Program-made: the position numbers and the translations under genes
Assembly: GCA_024691765.1 (NCBI GenBank)
Contig: JAILNI010000030.1
Coordinates: forward strand, 1 to 64,000
Length of the DNA: 64,000 nt
Direction: 5' to 3'
From: Bacteroidales bacterium
Lineage (GTDB): Bacteria > Bacteroidota > Bacteroidia > Bacteroidales > UBA932
The notes under the pieces: generated by a model
What the model saw: only the letters and a program-made list of their open reading frames with translations
Database searches by the model: none
What the model was told of the DNA's origin: nothing
Shown here: in pieces, positions 48,967 through 57,735 of the stretch
Position numbering within the stretch: the stretch's first letter is position 1
Layout: each line of letters opens with the position of its first letter

Positions 48967-51900
48967 ATGACATTCAGACCCTACATTCTGCTACAAGTTG
49001 TTGCAGTGCTGCTTGTGATGTTTCCTGCTTATGCCCAGAAAACGAATCTGAGGATGAAGGTTTCGGATGCCTCGGGACCCCTTGCGGGTGCCGTTGTCAT
49101 TGTAAAGGGAACATCCCTTGCCGCTACCGCGGATTCGGAAGGGACCGCCGTCCTTGCCGGTGTCGCGGAAGACGCTGAAATCGAAGTTTCCATGATGGGA
49201 TACGATGCCGTGACAATCCGTCCGCAGGGGCGCAGCATCGTGGAGGTGGTGCTGCAGGAAGAGGCGCAGATGCTGGACGAGGTGGTTTTCATAGGCTACG
49301 GAACCCAGAAAAAGAAAGACCTGACCGGTTCGGTGGTGAGGGCCGACATCGAAACTTTCAAACAGACGACCAACGCCACCATAATGGAATCCCTTCACGG
49401 GACTGTGGCAGGACTGAACGTAGGACAGGTGAACTCGGCCGGAGCCAATCCCGACATTTCCGTGCGCGGACAGATTACGCTCGGGGGCAATACTTCCCCG
49501 CTCATAATCCTTGACGGTATAATCTATTCAGGGCGCATATCAGACATAAATCCCGCAGACATCGAGTCGGTGGACGTGCTCAAGGATGCGAGCAGCAAGG
49601 CCATCTACGGGGCCCAGGCCGCGAACGGCGTACTCATCCTCACCACGCGGTCCGGCTCGCGTGAAACCGCTCCCAGAGTAAGTTACAGCGGAACTTTCGG
49701 AATCAGCGAACCCACCGTGAACACCCGGCTCCTGGGCCGGAACGAGTGGCTGCAGCGCCTGCGCGACGTGGAATATGAAAAGGCATACACCGCCGAGTCC
49801 GGCTACCTCGAAGAGAATCCTGCATGGGACTACACGATGGCGCAGCTGTTCTCGCCCACGCTGGAAGGAATCGCAAACGGTACGGATTTCGACTGGTGGG
49901 AGGCCTGCACGCAGACGGGGCATGTCTTCAAGCATAATGTTTCCGTTTCCGGCGGCTCGCGCACGGCTTCTTACTTCCTCTCCGGCAGCCATTCCGACAT
50001 CACGGGAATAACTATGAACGACTCATACAAGAGGAACACCCTCCGGGCGAACCTTGACATCAACGTGACTTCCTGGCTGAAAACGGGAGCGAACCTCTCT
50101 CTCGCCTTCCTCGACTATTCCGGAGAGAGTCCCGCGATATCTTCCATAAAGGAGATGAACCCGGTGGTGTCGCCGCGCGACGCGGACGGGAATCTTGTGC
50201 GGAACCCCACCGGACAGGCTACCCTGAACCCATTCATATATTCGGAGTCCGACGACATGGAAAAGAAGCACCAGATAAATACCGTGCTTTACGCCGTGCT
50301 GGACTGCCCGTGGATTCAGGGGCTGTCGTACCGCCTGAATTACAACTACCGCCTCAACGCCGCATACGACGCGAATTTCAACTCCGACAAGGCCAATTTC
50401 CTCGGGAGAGGAGAGAAATCATACAAGAACAATTACTACTGGCTGCTGGACAACATAGTGAGCTACAACCGCACTTTCAACTCTCACAATGTCTCGGTGA
50501 CCCTGGTTTACGGCGCCAGTTCCAACAGTCACGACGAGACAGGAGCCGTGGGCACGGGCTACGCAAACGGCATTCTCGGATACAACAGACTGCAGCTGGC
50601 AGAAAACACCCAGGAAATAACGTCTTCCGCATATTCGGAATCCAGCCTGTATCAGGTGGGGCGTCTGTCGTACAACTATGCCGGCAGGTACTTCCTCACC
50701 GCAACGCTCCGCCGCGACGGATTCAGCGGTTTTGCGCAGAACCACAAGTTCGGAATCTTCCCTTCCGTCGGTCTGGGCTGGATGGTCTCGGAAGAGAAGT
50801 TCATGAAGGGCCTGAAATCCCTCGACGAACTCAAGCTGCGGTTGAGTTACGGCAAGACCGGCAACCTCACCGGCAGGTATTCTTCGCTGGCCCAGGTGTC
50901 CGTGTCCAATCCCTACGTGTTCGGCGACGGGGCCTCCACGTCGGTGGGCTATAATGTCACCAGCCTTGCAAGCACCGACCTCAGTTGGGAGACGACCGAC
51001 GAAATCAATGCCGGGCTGGATTTCTCGCTTTGGAGAGGGCGCCTTTCCGGAAACATCGACTGCTACCTTTCCGAAACCCACGACCTGCTGTGGGACATGG
51101 CCGTGCCTTCAGTCACCGGTTTTTCGGAGATCAAGACCAATCTGGGACGTATCCGCAATAGCGGCATCGAGATTATGCTCACCGCCAAACCGGTCGTCAG
51201 CGGCAACTTCGAATGGAGCGTCCAGACGGCATTCTCTGCCAACAAAAACCGGATAGAGACCCTTCTGGGCGAAGACCTTGACGGAGACGGCCGCGAAGAC
51301 GACCTCATCGCCAGCGGCCTGTTCATAGGCCAGCCGATAGGCGCCATCTACAATTATCAGATAGACGGCATGTGGCAGCTCGGAGACGACATTCCTGCCG
51401 GATGGTACCCGGGTACTTACAAAATCCACGATTTCGGCAACACCGGCACTTATGAGATTTCCAAGGAGGACGACCGCGTCATTCTCGGACACAAGGAGCC
51501 TGCGTACAGGCTCGGAATCACCAATACCTTCCGCTACCGCAACGTCTCGTTCTCCTTCATGATCAACACCATACAGGGAGGCCGCGACGGCTACATGGCA
51601 TCCAACTCCGCACCCTACTACACCACCGCGGGCAATGCGCAGAATGCCAACGTGTTCACCTTCGTGGACGTGTGGTCCCCCAGGAACCCGGATGCCGTGT
51701 TCCCGCAGTCATGGCTGTCGCCCCAGGTGGCGGGAACCTTCTACCAGCAGCGGAATTTCGTGAGGCTGCAGGACGTCACCCTGTCGTACCGGCTCGGCCG
51801 CAGGGCGGCGAAGGCCATTGGGGCGCAGAGCCTCTCGGCAAGCCTGTCCGGCAAGAATCTGCTCACGTTCACCAAATGGGTGGGATGGGACCCTGAAATG

Positions 51901-51972
51901 AATCTTGGCGCGGATGCGGTCTCCAAGCCCGTGATGAGGAGCTGGTCCGTGGGCATAGACGTTACATTCTAA
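48967..51972 (+). CDS. SusC/RagA TonB-linked outer membrane protein
   Basis: Carboxypeptidase-like repeat, LDEVVFIGYGTQKKKDLTGSVV, DVLKDASSKAIYGAQAANGVLILTTRSG; 1001 aa. Confidence 0.97.
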   Translation: MTFRPYILLQVVAVLLVMFPAYAQKTNLRMKVSDASGPLAGAVVIVKGTSLAATADSEGTAVLAGVAEDAEIEVSMMGYDAVTIRPQGRSIVEVVLQEEAQMLDEVVFIGYGTQKKKDLTGSVVRADIETFKQTTNATIMESLHGTVAGLNVGQVNSAGANPDISVRGQITLGGNTSPLIILDGIIYSGRISDINPADIESVDVLKDASSKAIYGAQAANGVLILTTRSGSRETAPRVSYSGTFGISEPTVNTRLLGRNEWLQRLRDVEYEKAYTAESGYLEENPAWDYTMAQLFSPTLEGIANGTDFDWWEACTQTGHVFKHNVSVSGGSRTASYFLSGSHSDITGITMNDSYKRNTLRANLDINVTSWLKTGANLSLAFLDYSGESPAISSIKEMNPVVSPRDADGNLVRNPTGQATLNPFIYSESDDMEKKHQINTVLYAVLDCPWIQGLSYRLNYNYRLNAAYDANFNSDKANFLGRGEKSYKNNYYWLLDNIVSYNRTFNSHNVSVTLVYGASSNSHDETGAVGTGYANGILGYNRLQLAENTQEITSSAYSESSLYQVGRLSYNYAGRYFLTATLRRDGFSGFAQNHKFGIFPSVGLGWMVSEEKFMKGLKSLDELKLRLSYGKTGNLTGRYSSLAQVSVSNPYVFGDGASTSVGYNVTSLASTDLSWETTDEINAGLDFSLWRGRLSGNIDCYLSETHDLLWDMAVPSVTGFSEIKTNLGRIRNSGIEIMLTAKPVVSGNFEWSVQTAFSANKNRIETLLGEDLDGDGREDDLIASGLFIGQPIGAIYNYQIDGMWQLGDDIPAGWYPGTYKIHDFGNTGTYEISKEDDRVILGHKEPAYRLGITNTFRYRNVSFSFMINTIQGGRDGYMASNSAPYYTTAGNAQNANVFTFVDVWSPRNPDAVFPQSWLSPQVAGTFYQQRNFVRLQDVTLSYRLGRRAAKAIGAQSLSASLSGKNLLTFTKWVGWDPEMNLGADAVSKPVMRSWSVGIDVTF

Positions 51973-51984
51973 AGGATTACTGCC

Positions 51985-53676
51985 ATGAAAAACAAGATAT
52001 TATACCTGCTTGCGGCAAGCGTTTCCCTGTTCGCCGCGGCCGCGTGCAACGAAGACGATTTCTTGAAAGAGGTGCCGAAGGATTTCATATCGATAGACAA
52101 TGCCTATGTGACGGAATCCGACTATCAGGCGGCGCTTACCGGCCTGTACAACATGGTGCGCTATTATGAATACACCAACGAGGGGCTTCGCTGCATGCTT
52201 GGCACTGACGTGGCATACAATGCCAGGCGGAACAACGACCGAATGGGAAATCTGGTGAACGAGTACAAACCGGAAAATGAGAGGCTTGCATATTACTGGG
52301 ACAACAACTACAAACTGATAAAGAATGCAAATACCATTATTTCCAGGGTAATGGTATCAGACCTTACGGATGCTCAGAAAGAAGAAATTTCTGCCGAAGC
52401 GCGCTTCTTCCGGGCTTTCGGTTATCGGACTCTCGTCTATTATTACGGCGGCGTGCCACTTATAAAAGAGGAAGTTGTAGTGGCCAAGAAGGATTATGTT
52501 CGCGCAGGCAAGGACGAGGTGCTGAGGTTCATGCGGGAAGATTTTGAGTACGCAGCAGCGCATCTTCCGGGTATCGATGCCGTGATGGACGGCAAGTTGT
52601 CCGATCTGGTGGCAAAGCACTATCTTGCAGAGACCTGCATTTCACTGGGCGATTTCGACAATGCGATAAAATGGGCCTCTGATGTTATAGATTCGCCTTC
52701 CACTGGCCTCATGAAGGAACGTTTCGGCTCGCGCATTGCCGACGTTCCTGAAGGAGACGTGTATTTTGACCTTTTCCAGCGGAAAAACCAGAACCGTAAA
52801 AGTGCCGGCAACAAGGAGGCTCTCTGGGTAATCCAATTTGAGGAGGATGTGCCGGGAGGATACACCACAACCGCGAGTGCAGCCTGGAACTATCCCCTTG
52901 AAAGGAACCACTGCCCGGCCACCTACCTCTGCACCGACCCCGACGGCAATACGGCCATGCTGGGAGGGAACGGCAGGTCCGACTTCAACTGTGGCGGGCG
53001 TGGTGTGTCGTTCATGCGCACGACCGACTGGCATCTCAACCAGAACTGGGACGGCTGCTTCGATACCGACATGCGCAATTCTGCCGTGAACATAGTCCGT
53101 ACCGCTGTCTATGACGATCCTAAATCGCCCTGGTTCGGCCAGTCGATCATCAGCGGAGCAAGCATGAGCAGCAATTACAAGTCGCAGGACTGGAGATGGT
53201 ATCCCTGGCTCACCAAGGCCACGTCGCCGGGAGACCATCCGTCAGCCCTCTATGCCGACAAGACTCTCAAGACCCTTACCGCGGCAGCAGGAACCACCTA
53301 CGCCGACCAGTATATGCTCCGGCTTGCGGAAACCTATCTTCTGCGTGCCGAGGCCTACCTTTTCTATGGCCGCAAGGACCTTGCCGCGGCTGACATAAAC
53401 GAGGTGCGCGGCCGCGCCAACGCCACCCCGGTGTCCCAGAGCAAGGTGACTCTCGACTATATCCTGGACGAGAGGGCCCGGGAACTCACGCTCGAAGAGA
53501 GGCGGAAGCTCACCCTTTACCGCACCGGAACCTTCCTCAAGCGCACCAGGAAATACAACGAATATCAGGGAGAACAGATTAAAGACTACATGGCCCTCTT
53601 CCCTATTCCATATTCGTTCATCGAGGCCAATACCGGTGCTCATATAGAACAGAACCCTGGATACACGGAGCAATGA
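51985..53676 (+). CDS. SusD/RagB nutrient-binding lipoprotein
   Basis: LFAAAACNEDDFLKEVPKDFIS; ARFFRAFGYRTLVYYYGGVPLI; LRLAETYLLRAEAYLF. Confidence 0.96.
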   Translation: MKNKILYLLAASVSLFAAAACNEDDFLKEVPKDFISIDNAYVTESDYQAALTGLYNMVRYYEYTNEGLRCMLGTDVAYNARRNNDRMGNLVNEYKPENERLAYYWDNNYKLIKNANTIISRVMVSDLTDAQKEEISAEARFFRAFGYRTLVYYYGGVPLIKEEVVVAKKDYVRAGKDEVLRFMREDFEYAAAHLPGIDAVMDGKLSDLVAKHYLAETCISLGDFDNAIKWASDVIDSPSTGLMKERFGSRIADVPEGDVYFDLFQRKNQNRKSAGNKEALWVIQFEEDVPGGYTTTASAAWNYPLERNHCPATYLCTDPDGNTAMLGGNGRSDFNCGGRGVSFMRTTDWHLNQNWDGCFDTDMRNSAVNIVRTAVYDDPKSPWFGQSIISGASMSSNYKSQDWRWYPWLTKATSPGDHPSALYADKTLKTLTAAAGTTYADQYMLRLAETYLLRAEAYLFYGRKDLAAADINEVRGRANATPVSQSKVTLDYILDERARELTLEERRKLTLYRTGTFLKRTRKYNEYQGEQIKDYMALFPIPYSFIEANTGAHIEQNPGYTEQ

Positions 53677-54641
53677 TGACCCTCGCCCACCTGTTCTTCT
53701 CCGACAAACCGGACATCCGCTGGGACCTGTGCGCCCAGATGGGGGTCCGGGCTGCCGTTGCCAAGCTCGCCCCCGAACTCACCGGCCGGGCTCCGGTATG
53801 GGATTTTGAATCCTTGAAGATGGCGAAGGGGCACTTTGAAGACAGGGGCTTCTCCCTCGTGGCGCTGGAGGGCGACCAGTTTGACATGACGCGCATCAAG
53901 CTGGGGCTTCCCGGCTGGAAGGACGATGTGCGCCTTTACTGCCGCATGCTGGAGAATATGGGCAGGCTCGGAATACGCACCCTCTGCTACAATTTCATGT
54001 ACACGGGCTGGACGCGCACCCGCACTGACATCCGCGCCCGCGGAGGAGCCCTCGTCACCGGCTTCAGCCGGGCGGAGGCGGTGCTCCTGCCGCCTTCGCC
54101 CCATGCTCCCGTGGACGGGGAGCGCATATGGAAGAATTATGAAAGATTCATCGCAGAAGTCATCCCCGCTGCGGAGCATGCGGGAGTGCGGATGGCCCTG
54201 CATCCGGACGACCCTCCGGTGGAGGTGCTGCAGGGCATCGCCCGGACGTTCATCTGCCCGGAAGCCATCGACAGGGCCCTGTCCCTGAACTCCAGCGGAT
54301 GTCACGGGCTCACTTTCTGCCAGGGTACCTTCGCCACCATGGGGGCGGACCTGAAGGAGTACTTCCTTCGCTGGCGCGGGCGCATCCCCTTCATCCACAT
54401 AAGGGATGTGGCCGGCACGGCGGAGGACTTCCGCGAAACCTTTCCGGACGAAGGCCCCTCGGACATCCCCGGCATGCTGGCATTTTACAAGGGCTGCGGT
54501 TTCGACGGAATCGTCCGTTCGGACCACACCCCGGCGATGGCGGGGGACTGCAACTCCACTCCCGGATACAACGCCACCGGCGCCGTATTCGGCACGGGAT
54601 ATCTCATGGGAATAATGGACGCATTGAAAACAGGACGCTGA
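53673..54641 (+). CDS. D-mannonate dehydratase-like (UxuA family)
   Basis: LGIRTLCYNFMYTGWTRTRTDIRARGGALVTGF; RMALHPDDPPVE; GTFATMGADLKEYF; ATGA overlap with susD. Confidence 0.8.
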   Translation: MMTLAHLFFSDKPDIRWDLCAQMGVRAAVAKLAPELTGRAPVWDFESLKMAKGHFEDRGFSLVALEGDQFDMTRIKLGLPGWKDDVRLYCRMLENMGRLGIRTLCYNFMYTGWTRTRTDIRARGGALVTGFSRAEAVLLPPSPHAPVDGERIWKNYERFIAEVIPAAEHAGVRMALHPDDPPVEVLQGIARTFICPEAIDRALSLNSSGCHGLTFCQGTFATMGADLKEYFLRWRGRIPFIHIRDVAGTAEDFRETFPDEGPSDIPGMLAFYKGCGFDGIVRSDHTPAMAGDCNSTPGYNATGAVFGTGYLMGIMDALKTGR

Positions 54642-54642
54642 T

Positions 54643-55938
54643 ATGGACAGACGCAAATTCATAGAACTTTCTTCCCTGTGCGGAGTAGCGCTGCTCCTGG
54701 GATGCAAAAAAACCTCCATGGGAGGGAACACCACCGTTCCGGTCGTGACGAAAAAGACATGGAAAGGCTGGCAGAAAGGGCAGTTCCAGGTGCATTTCAT
54801 CTACACCGGAGTGGCGGAATCGCTGTTCCTCATCTTCCCCGACGGCACCACCATGCTGCTGGACTGCGGCGACCACAACGTGAAGTCTTCCGCCGGAGCG
54901 CAGGCCGTGCCAATACTCCCAGGTGACTATCTCCATGCAGGGGAGTGGATAGCCAGATACGTGAAGAAAGTGAACCCTAACGGAAACGCGGTGGATTACA
55001 TGATGCTTTCGCACTACCACTGCGACCACGCCGGAAGCGAGGTTTGGTATGCCGGCACTGAGACGCATTCCGGGGAACCCTACGTGCTCAGCGGCTTCTC
55101 GCAGGCGGCGCAGCAGCTCGATTTCTCGCGTGCCGTCGACCGGCTCTGGCCCGGATACGACACGCCGCTTCCCATGGTGGACGACGCCAACAAGGTCTTC
55201 TCCCACATGAAGAAATTCTACGATTACATGTCTTCCGAAAGGGGACTGCAGATAGAGAGTTTCAGACTTGGAGCCACAGACCAGATAGTGCCCCTGCATG
55301 GTTCAGTTGATGGTTTCCGGGTGCGGAACGTCTGCGGCAACGGGTATATTTCCCTTCCCGACGGCAGCGTGCAGGACCTCTACGCCGAGTTCAAGGCCAA
55401 TCCTCCGGAATACTTCAACGACAACGGAATGAGTCTCGGGCTGGAGTTCAGTTACGGCCCTTTCCGTTTCTTCACCGCAGGCGATTTCTGTGCCAGCCCT
55501 ACACTCCCTACCGGAGGAAAGCGCAACATAGAAGAGAGCCTTGCCGCCGCCGTGCTGCCATGCGACGTTTCCAAGGTGAACCACCACGGATACCAGTCAA
55601 TGCCTGCAAAACTGGTGTCGGCCCTCCGTTCCCGGGTATGGGTGAGCTGCGTATGGCGGCAGGACCACGACCAGGGCGAAGTGCTCTCCCGCCTCTCCAG
55701 CCGTTCGCTCTATTCAGGCGACCGGCTCATCTGCCCCGGCATATTCACTCCGGAAAGGAGAACCGCCGATGCCGGCAGCAGTTATCTCGACGACATCGCT
55801 CCGGCCTCCTCCACCGGCGGACACATAGTACTCAACGTGGAAGAAGGCGGCGGGAAATACTCCATTACGTACCTGGACGCAAGGGACGAGTCCCTGAGCG
55901 TGCTGAGCACCGCCGAATTTGAAACCTTCGCCAAATGA
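54643..55938 (+). CDS. MBL-fold metallohydrolase lipoprotein with twin-arginine signal
   Basis: MDRRKFIELSSLCGVALLLGCKK; MMLSHYHCDHAGSEVWY (HxHxDH). Confidence 0.85.
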   Translation: MDRRKFIELSSLCGVALLLGCKKTSMGGNTTVPVVTKKTWKGWQKGQFQVHFIYTGVAESLFLIFPDGTTMLLDCGDHNVKSSAGAQAVPILPGDYLHAGEWIARYVKKVNPNGNAVDYMMLSHYHCDHAGSEVWYAGTETHSGEPYVLSGFSQAAQQLDFSRAVDRLWPGYDTPLPMVDDANKVFSHMKKFYDYMSSERGLQIESFRLGATDQIVPLHGSVDGFRVRNVCGNGYISLPDGSVQDLYAEFKANPPEYFNDNGMSLGLEFSYGPFRFFTAGDFCASPTLPTGGKRNIEESLAAAVLPCDVSKVNHHGYQSMPAKLVSALRSRVWVSCVWRQDHDQGEVLSRLSSRSLYSGDRLICPGIFTPERRTADAGSSYLDDIAPASSTGGHIVLNVEEGGGKYSITYLDARDESLSVLSTAEFETFAK

Positions 55939-57617
55939 GTTTCGCCCTTCAGAGCCTGGATTACGCTGCCGTCCTGGTATATGTCCTGCTGATGGCCGTC
56001 ATCGGCGTGATTTTTGGCGCGCTGGTGAAGGACTCCGGCTCCTATTTCAAGGGCAACGGCACGGTGCCCTGGGTGATGGCCGCGGTGACCAACTTCATGG
56101 GGCTCTTCTCCACCTTCGTTTTCGTGGCCTACGCCGGCATCGCCTACGAATACGGACTTGTGTCAGTGACCGTCTTCTGGTGCACGGTGCCGGCCTGCCT
56201 CGTGGGCGCGCTTCTGTTTGCCGGCCGCTGGCGCCGTACGGGAAAGACCACGCCCGTGGAATACCTGGAAGATCGGTACGGTCTCCCGGTGAGGCAGATC
56301 ATGAGCTGGGCGGGACTGGCCATGAGGTTCCTGGACAACATGGTGAGGCTCTATGCGATAGGGGTGTTCATAAGCGCCGTCACCCCGCTGTCCCTGGAGC
56401 TTTCCATAGTGATTGCCGGGCTCGTGATAACGCTTTTCAACCTCTTCGGAGGGATGTGGTCGGTGACGGTGATGAGCACCGTGCAGTTCGTGATACTCAT
56501 ACTGGTGACGCTCGTGCTGCTGCCAGTCTCGCTGCAGGCGGCGGGCGGTTTCTCCGGCATAGCGGAGAACTTCCCCGGGCATCTGGACTGGTTCAACGGG
56601 CCCAAGGGCGCACCGCTGTGGCTGTCGGTCTATTGCATCATGACGGTCATAAAGTACAACGAGAACTGGACCTTCATCCAGAAGTTCTTCTGCGTGAGGG
56701 ACGAGCGTGCGGCACGCCGCAGCGGACTCCTCACGGCGGCGCTCTTCCTGGTATTCACCCCGGTGTTCCTGCTTCCTCCGGTGGCGGGCGCCGTGGTTGT
56801 CCCGGGGCTCGAGAACCCGGAGATGTCCTATGTGGCGCTGGCCTCGCGCCTTCTGCCGGCAGGCATAATGGGAATACTGTTCGCATCCATGTTCGCGGCC
56901 ACCATGTCCTCGCTCAACGCCGAGTACAACGTGATGTCCGCCGTAATCACCCACGATATTTACAAGCGGCTCTTCGAGCCCGGAGCGACCGACGCGCGGC
57001 TGCTCTCGGTGGCGCGGTGGAGCACCCTGCTCACAGGCCTCGTGATGATAGGCGGGGCCATACTCATCCGGGGCCTTGGCGGAGCGTTCGAGGCCAACAA
57101 GCTGTTCACGGGCATAATGGCCATACCGCTCGGCATCCCGCTTATACTGGGCATAGTGTCCAGACGCCCCGGAGGCCCGGCCGCCATGATAACCATAGTG
57201 GCGGGAGTCGTTGCCGGAGTCGTGCTCAACCTCGTCCCTTCCCTCAGCTGGGAAGTCGCCACTCTCATCGAAATCATCCTCTGTCTGGTCCTCTACTATC
57301 TCCCCTGGCCGCAGGGGAGGGACGCCGCCCGGGAGAAAGAACTGGACTCGCTCTTTGAAAAATTGGAGAACCCCATAGCGGAAAAAGATAAAAACGAAAT
57401 CCCGTCCGGATACGGCCGGGCCATTGGAATACTGCTGATTGCTTCCCTGCTGGTGGCGGGACTGCTGTTCTGCGGCATGAGCATCCCCAGTCTGGGGCAG
57501 CGCAGCGGCCTGTGCAGCTTCATTGCGGGCGCAATCTGCCTTGCGGCGGCGCTCCCGCCATTATTCATGCGGAACAAATCAAAAAACAATAAAAACAATG
57601 ATGAAAAATTACTTTAA
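55935..57617 (+). CDS. sodium:solute symporter (SSS) family transporter
   Basis: LDYAAVLVYVLLMAVIGVIFGALVKDSGSYFKGNGTVPWVMAAVTNFMGLFS; multi-TM. Confidence 0.9.
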   Translation: MSFALQSLDYAAVLVYVLLMAVIGVIFGALVKDSGSYFKGNGTVPWVMAAVTNFMGLFSTFVFVAYAGIAYEYGLVSVTVFWCTVPACLVGALLFAGRWRRTGKTTPVEYLEDRYGLPVRQIMSWAGLAMRFLDNMVRLYAIGVFISAVTPLSLELSIVIAGLVITLFNLFGGMWSVTVMSTVQFVILILVTLVLLPVSLQAAGGFSGIAENFPGHLDWFNGPKGAPLWLSVYCIMTVIKYNENWTFIQKFFCVRDERAARRSGLLTAALFLVFTPVFLLPPVAGAVVVPGLENPEMSYVALASRLLPAGIMGILFASMFAATMSSLNAEYNVMSAVITHDIYKRLFEPGATDARLLSVARWSTLLTGLVMIGGAILIRGLGGAFEANKLFTGIMAIPLGIPLILGIVSRRPGGPAAMITIVAGVVAGVVLNLVPSLSWEVATLIEIILCLVLYYLPWPQGRDAAREKELDSLFEKLENPIAEKDKNEIPSGYGRAIGILLIASLLVAGLLFCGMSIPSLGQRSGLCSFIAGAICLAAALPPLFMRNKSKNNKNNDEKLL

Positions 57618-57729
57618 GCCCGAAAGCGAACTGCTCGAAATCGGGCCCGGCACAGTCCTTTGCACCTCCGCACCAGAGGTGGCGGTGACTTCTGAATCGT
57701 TTGACGAACTGGACAATCTTTCAATGTAA
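57598..57729 (+). CDS. 43-aa peptide of unknown function (YxxP...LCTS)
   Basis: MMKNYFKPESELLEIGPGTVLCTSAPEVAVTSESFDELDNLSM; overlaps SSS stop by 20 nt, 6 nt before next ATG. Confidence 0.75.
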   Translation: MMKNYFKPESELLEIGPGTVLCTSAPEVAVTSESFDELDNLSM

Positions 57730-57735
57730 CGTAAT

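Noticed and set aside
55919-57358. 479-aa same-strand ORF overlapping the SSS transporter
   Set aside because: Arg/Gly/Pro-rich frame-shifted shadow; the transporter frame has clear TM segments.
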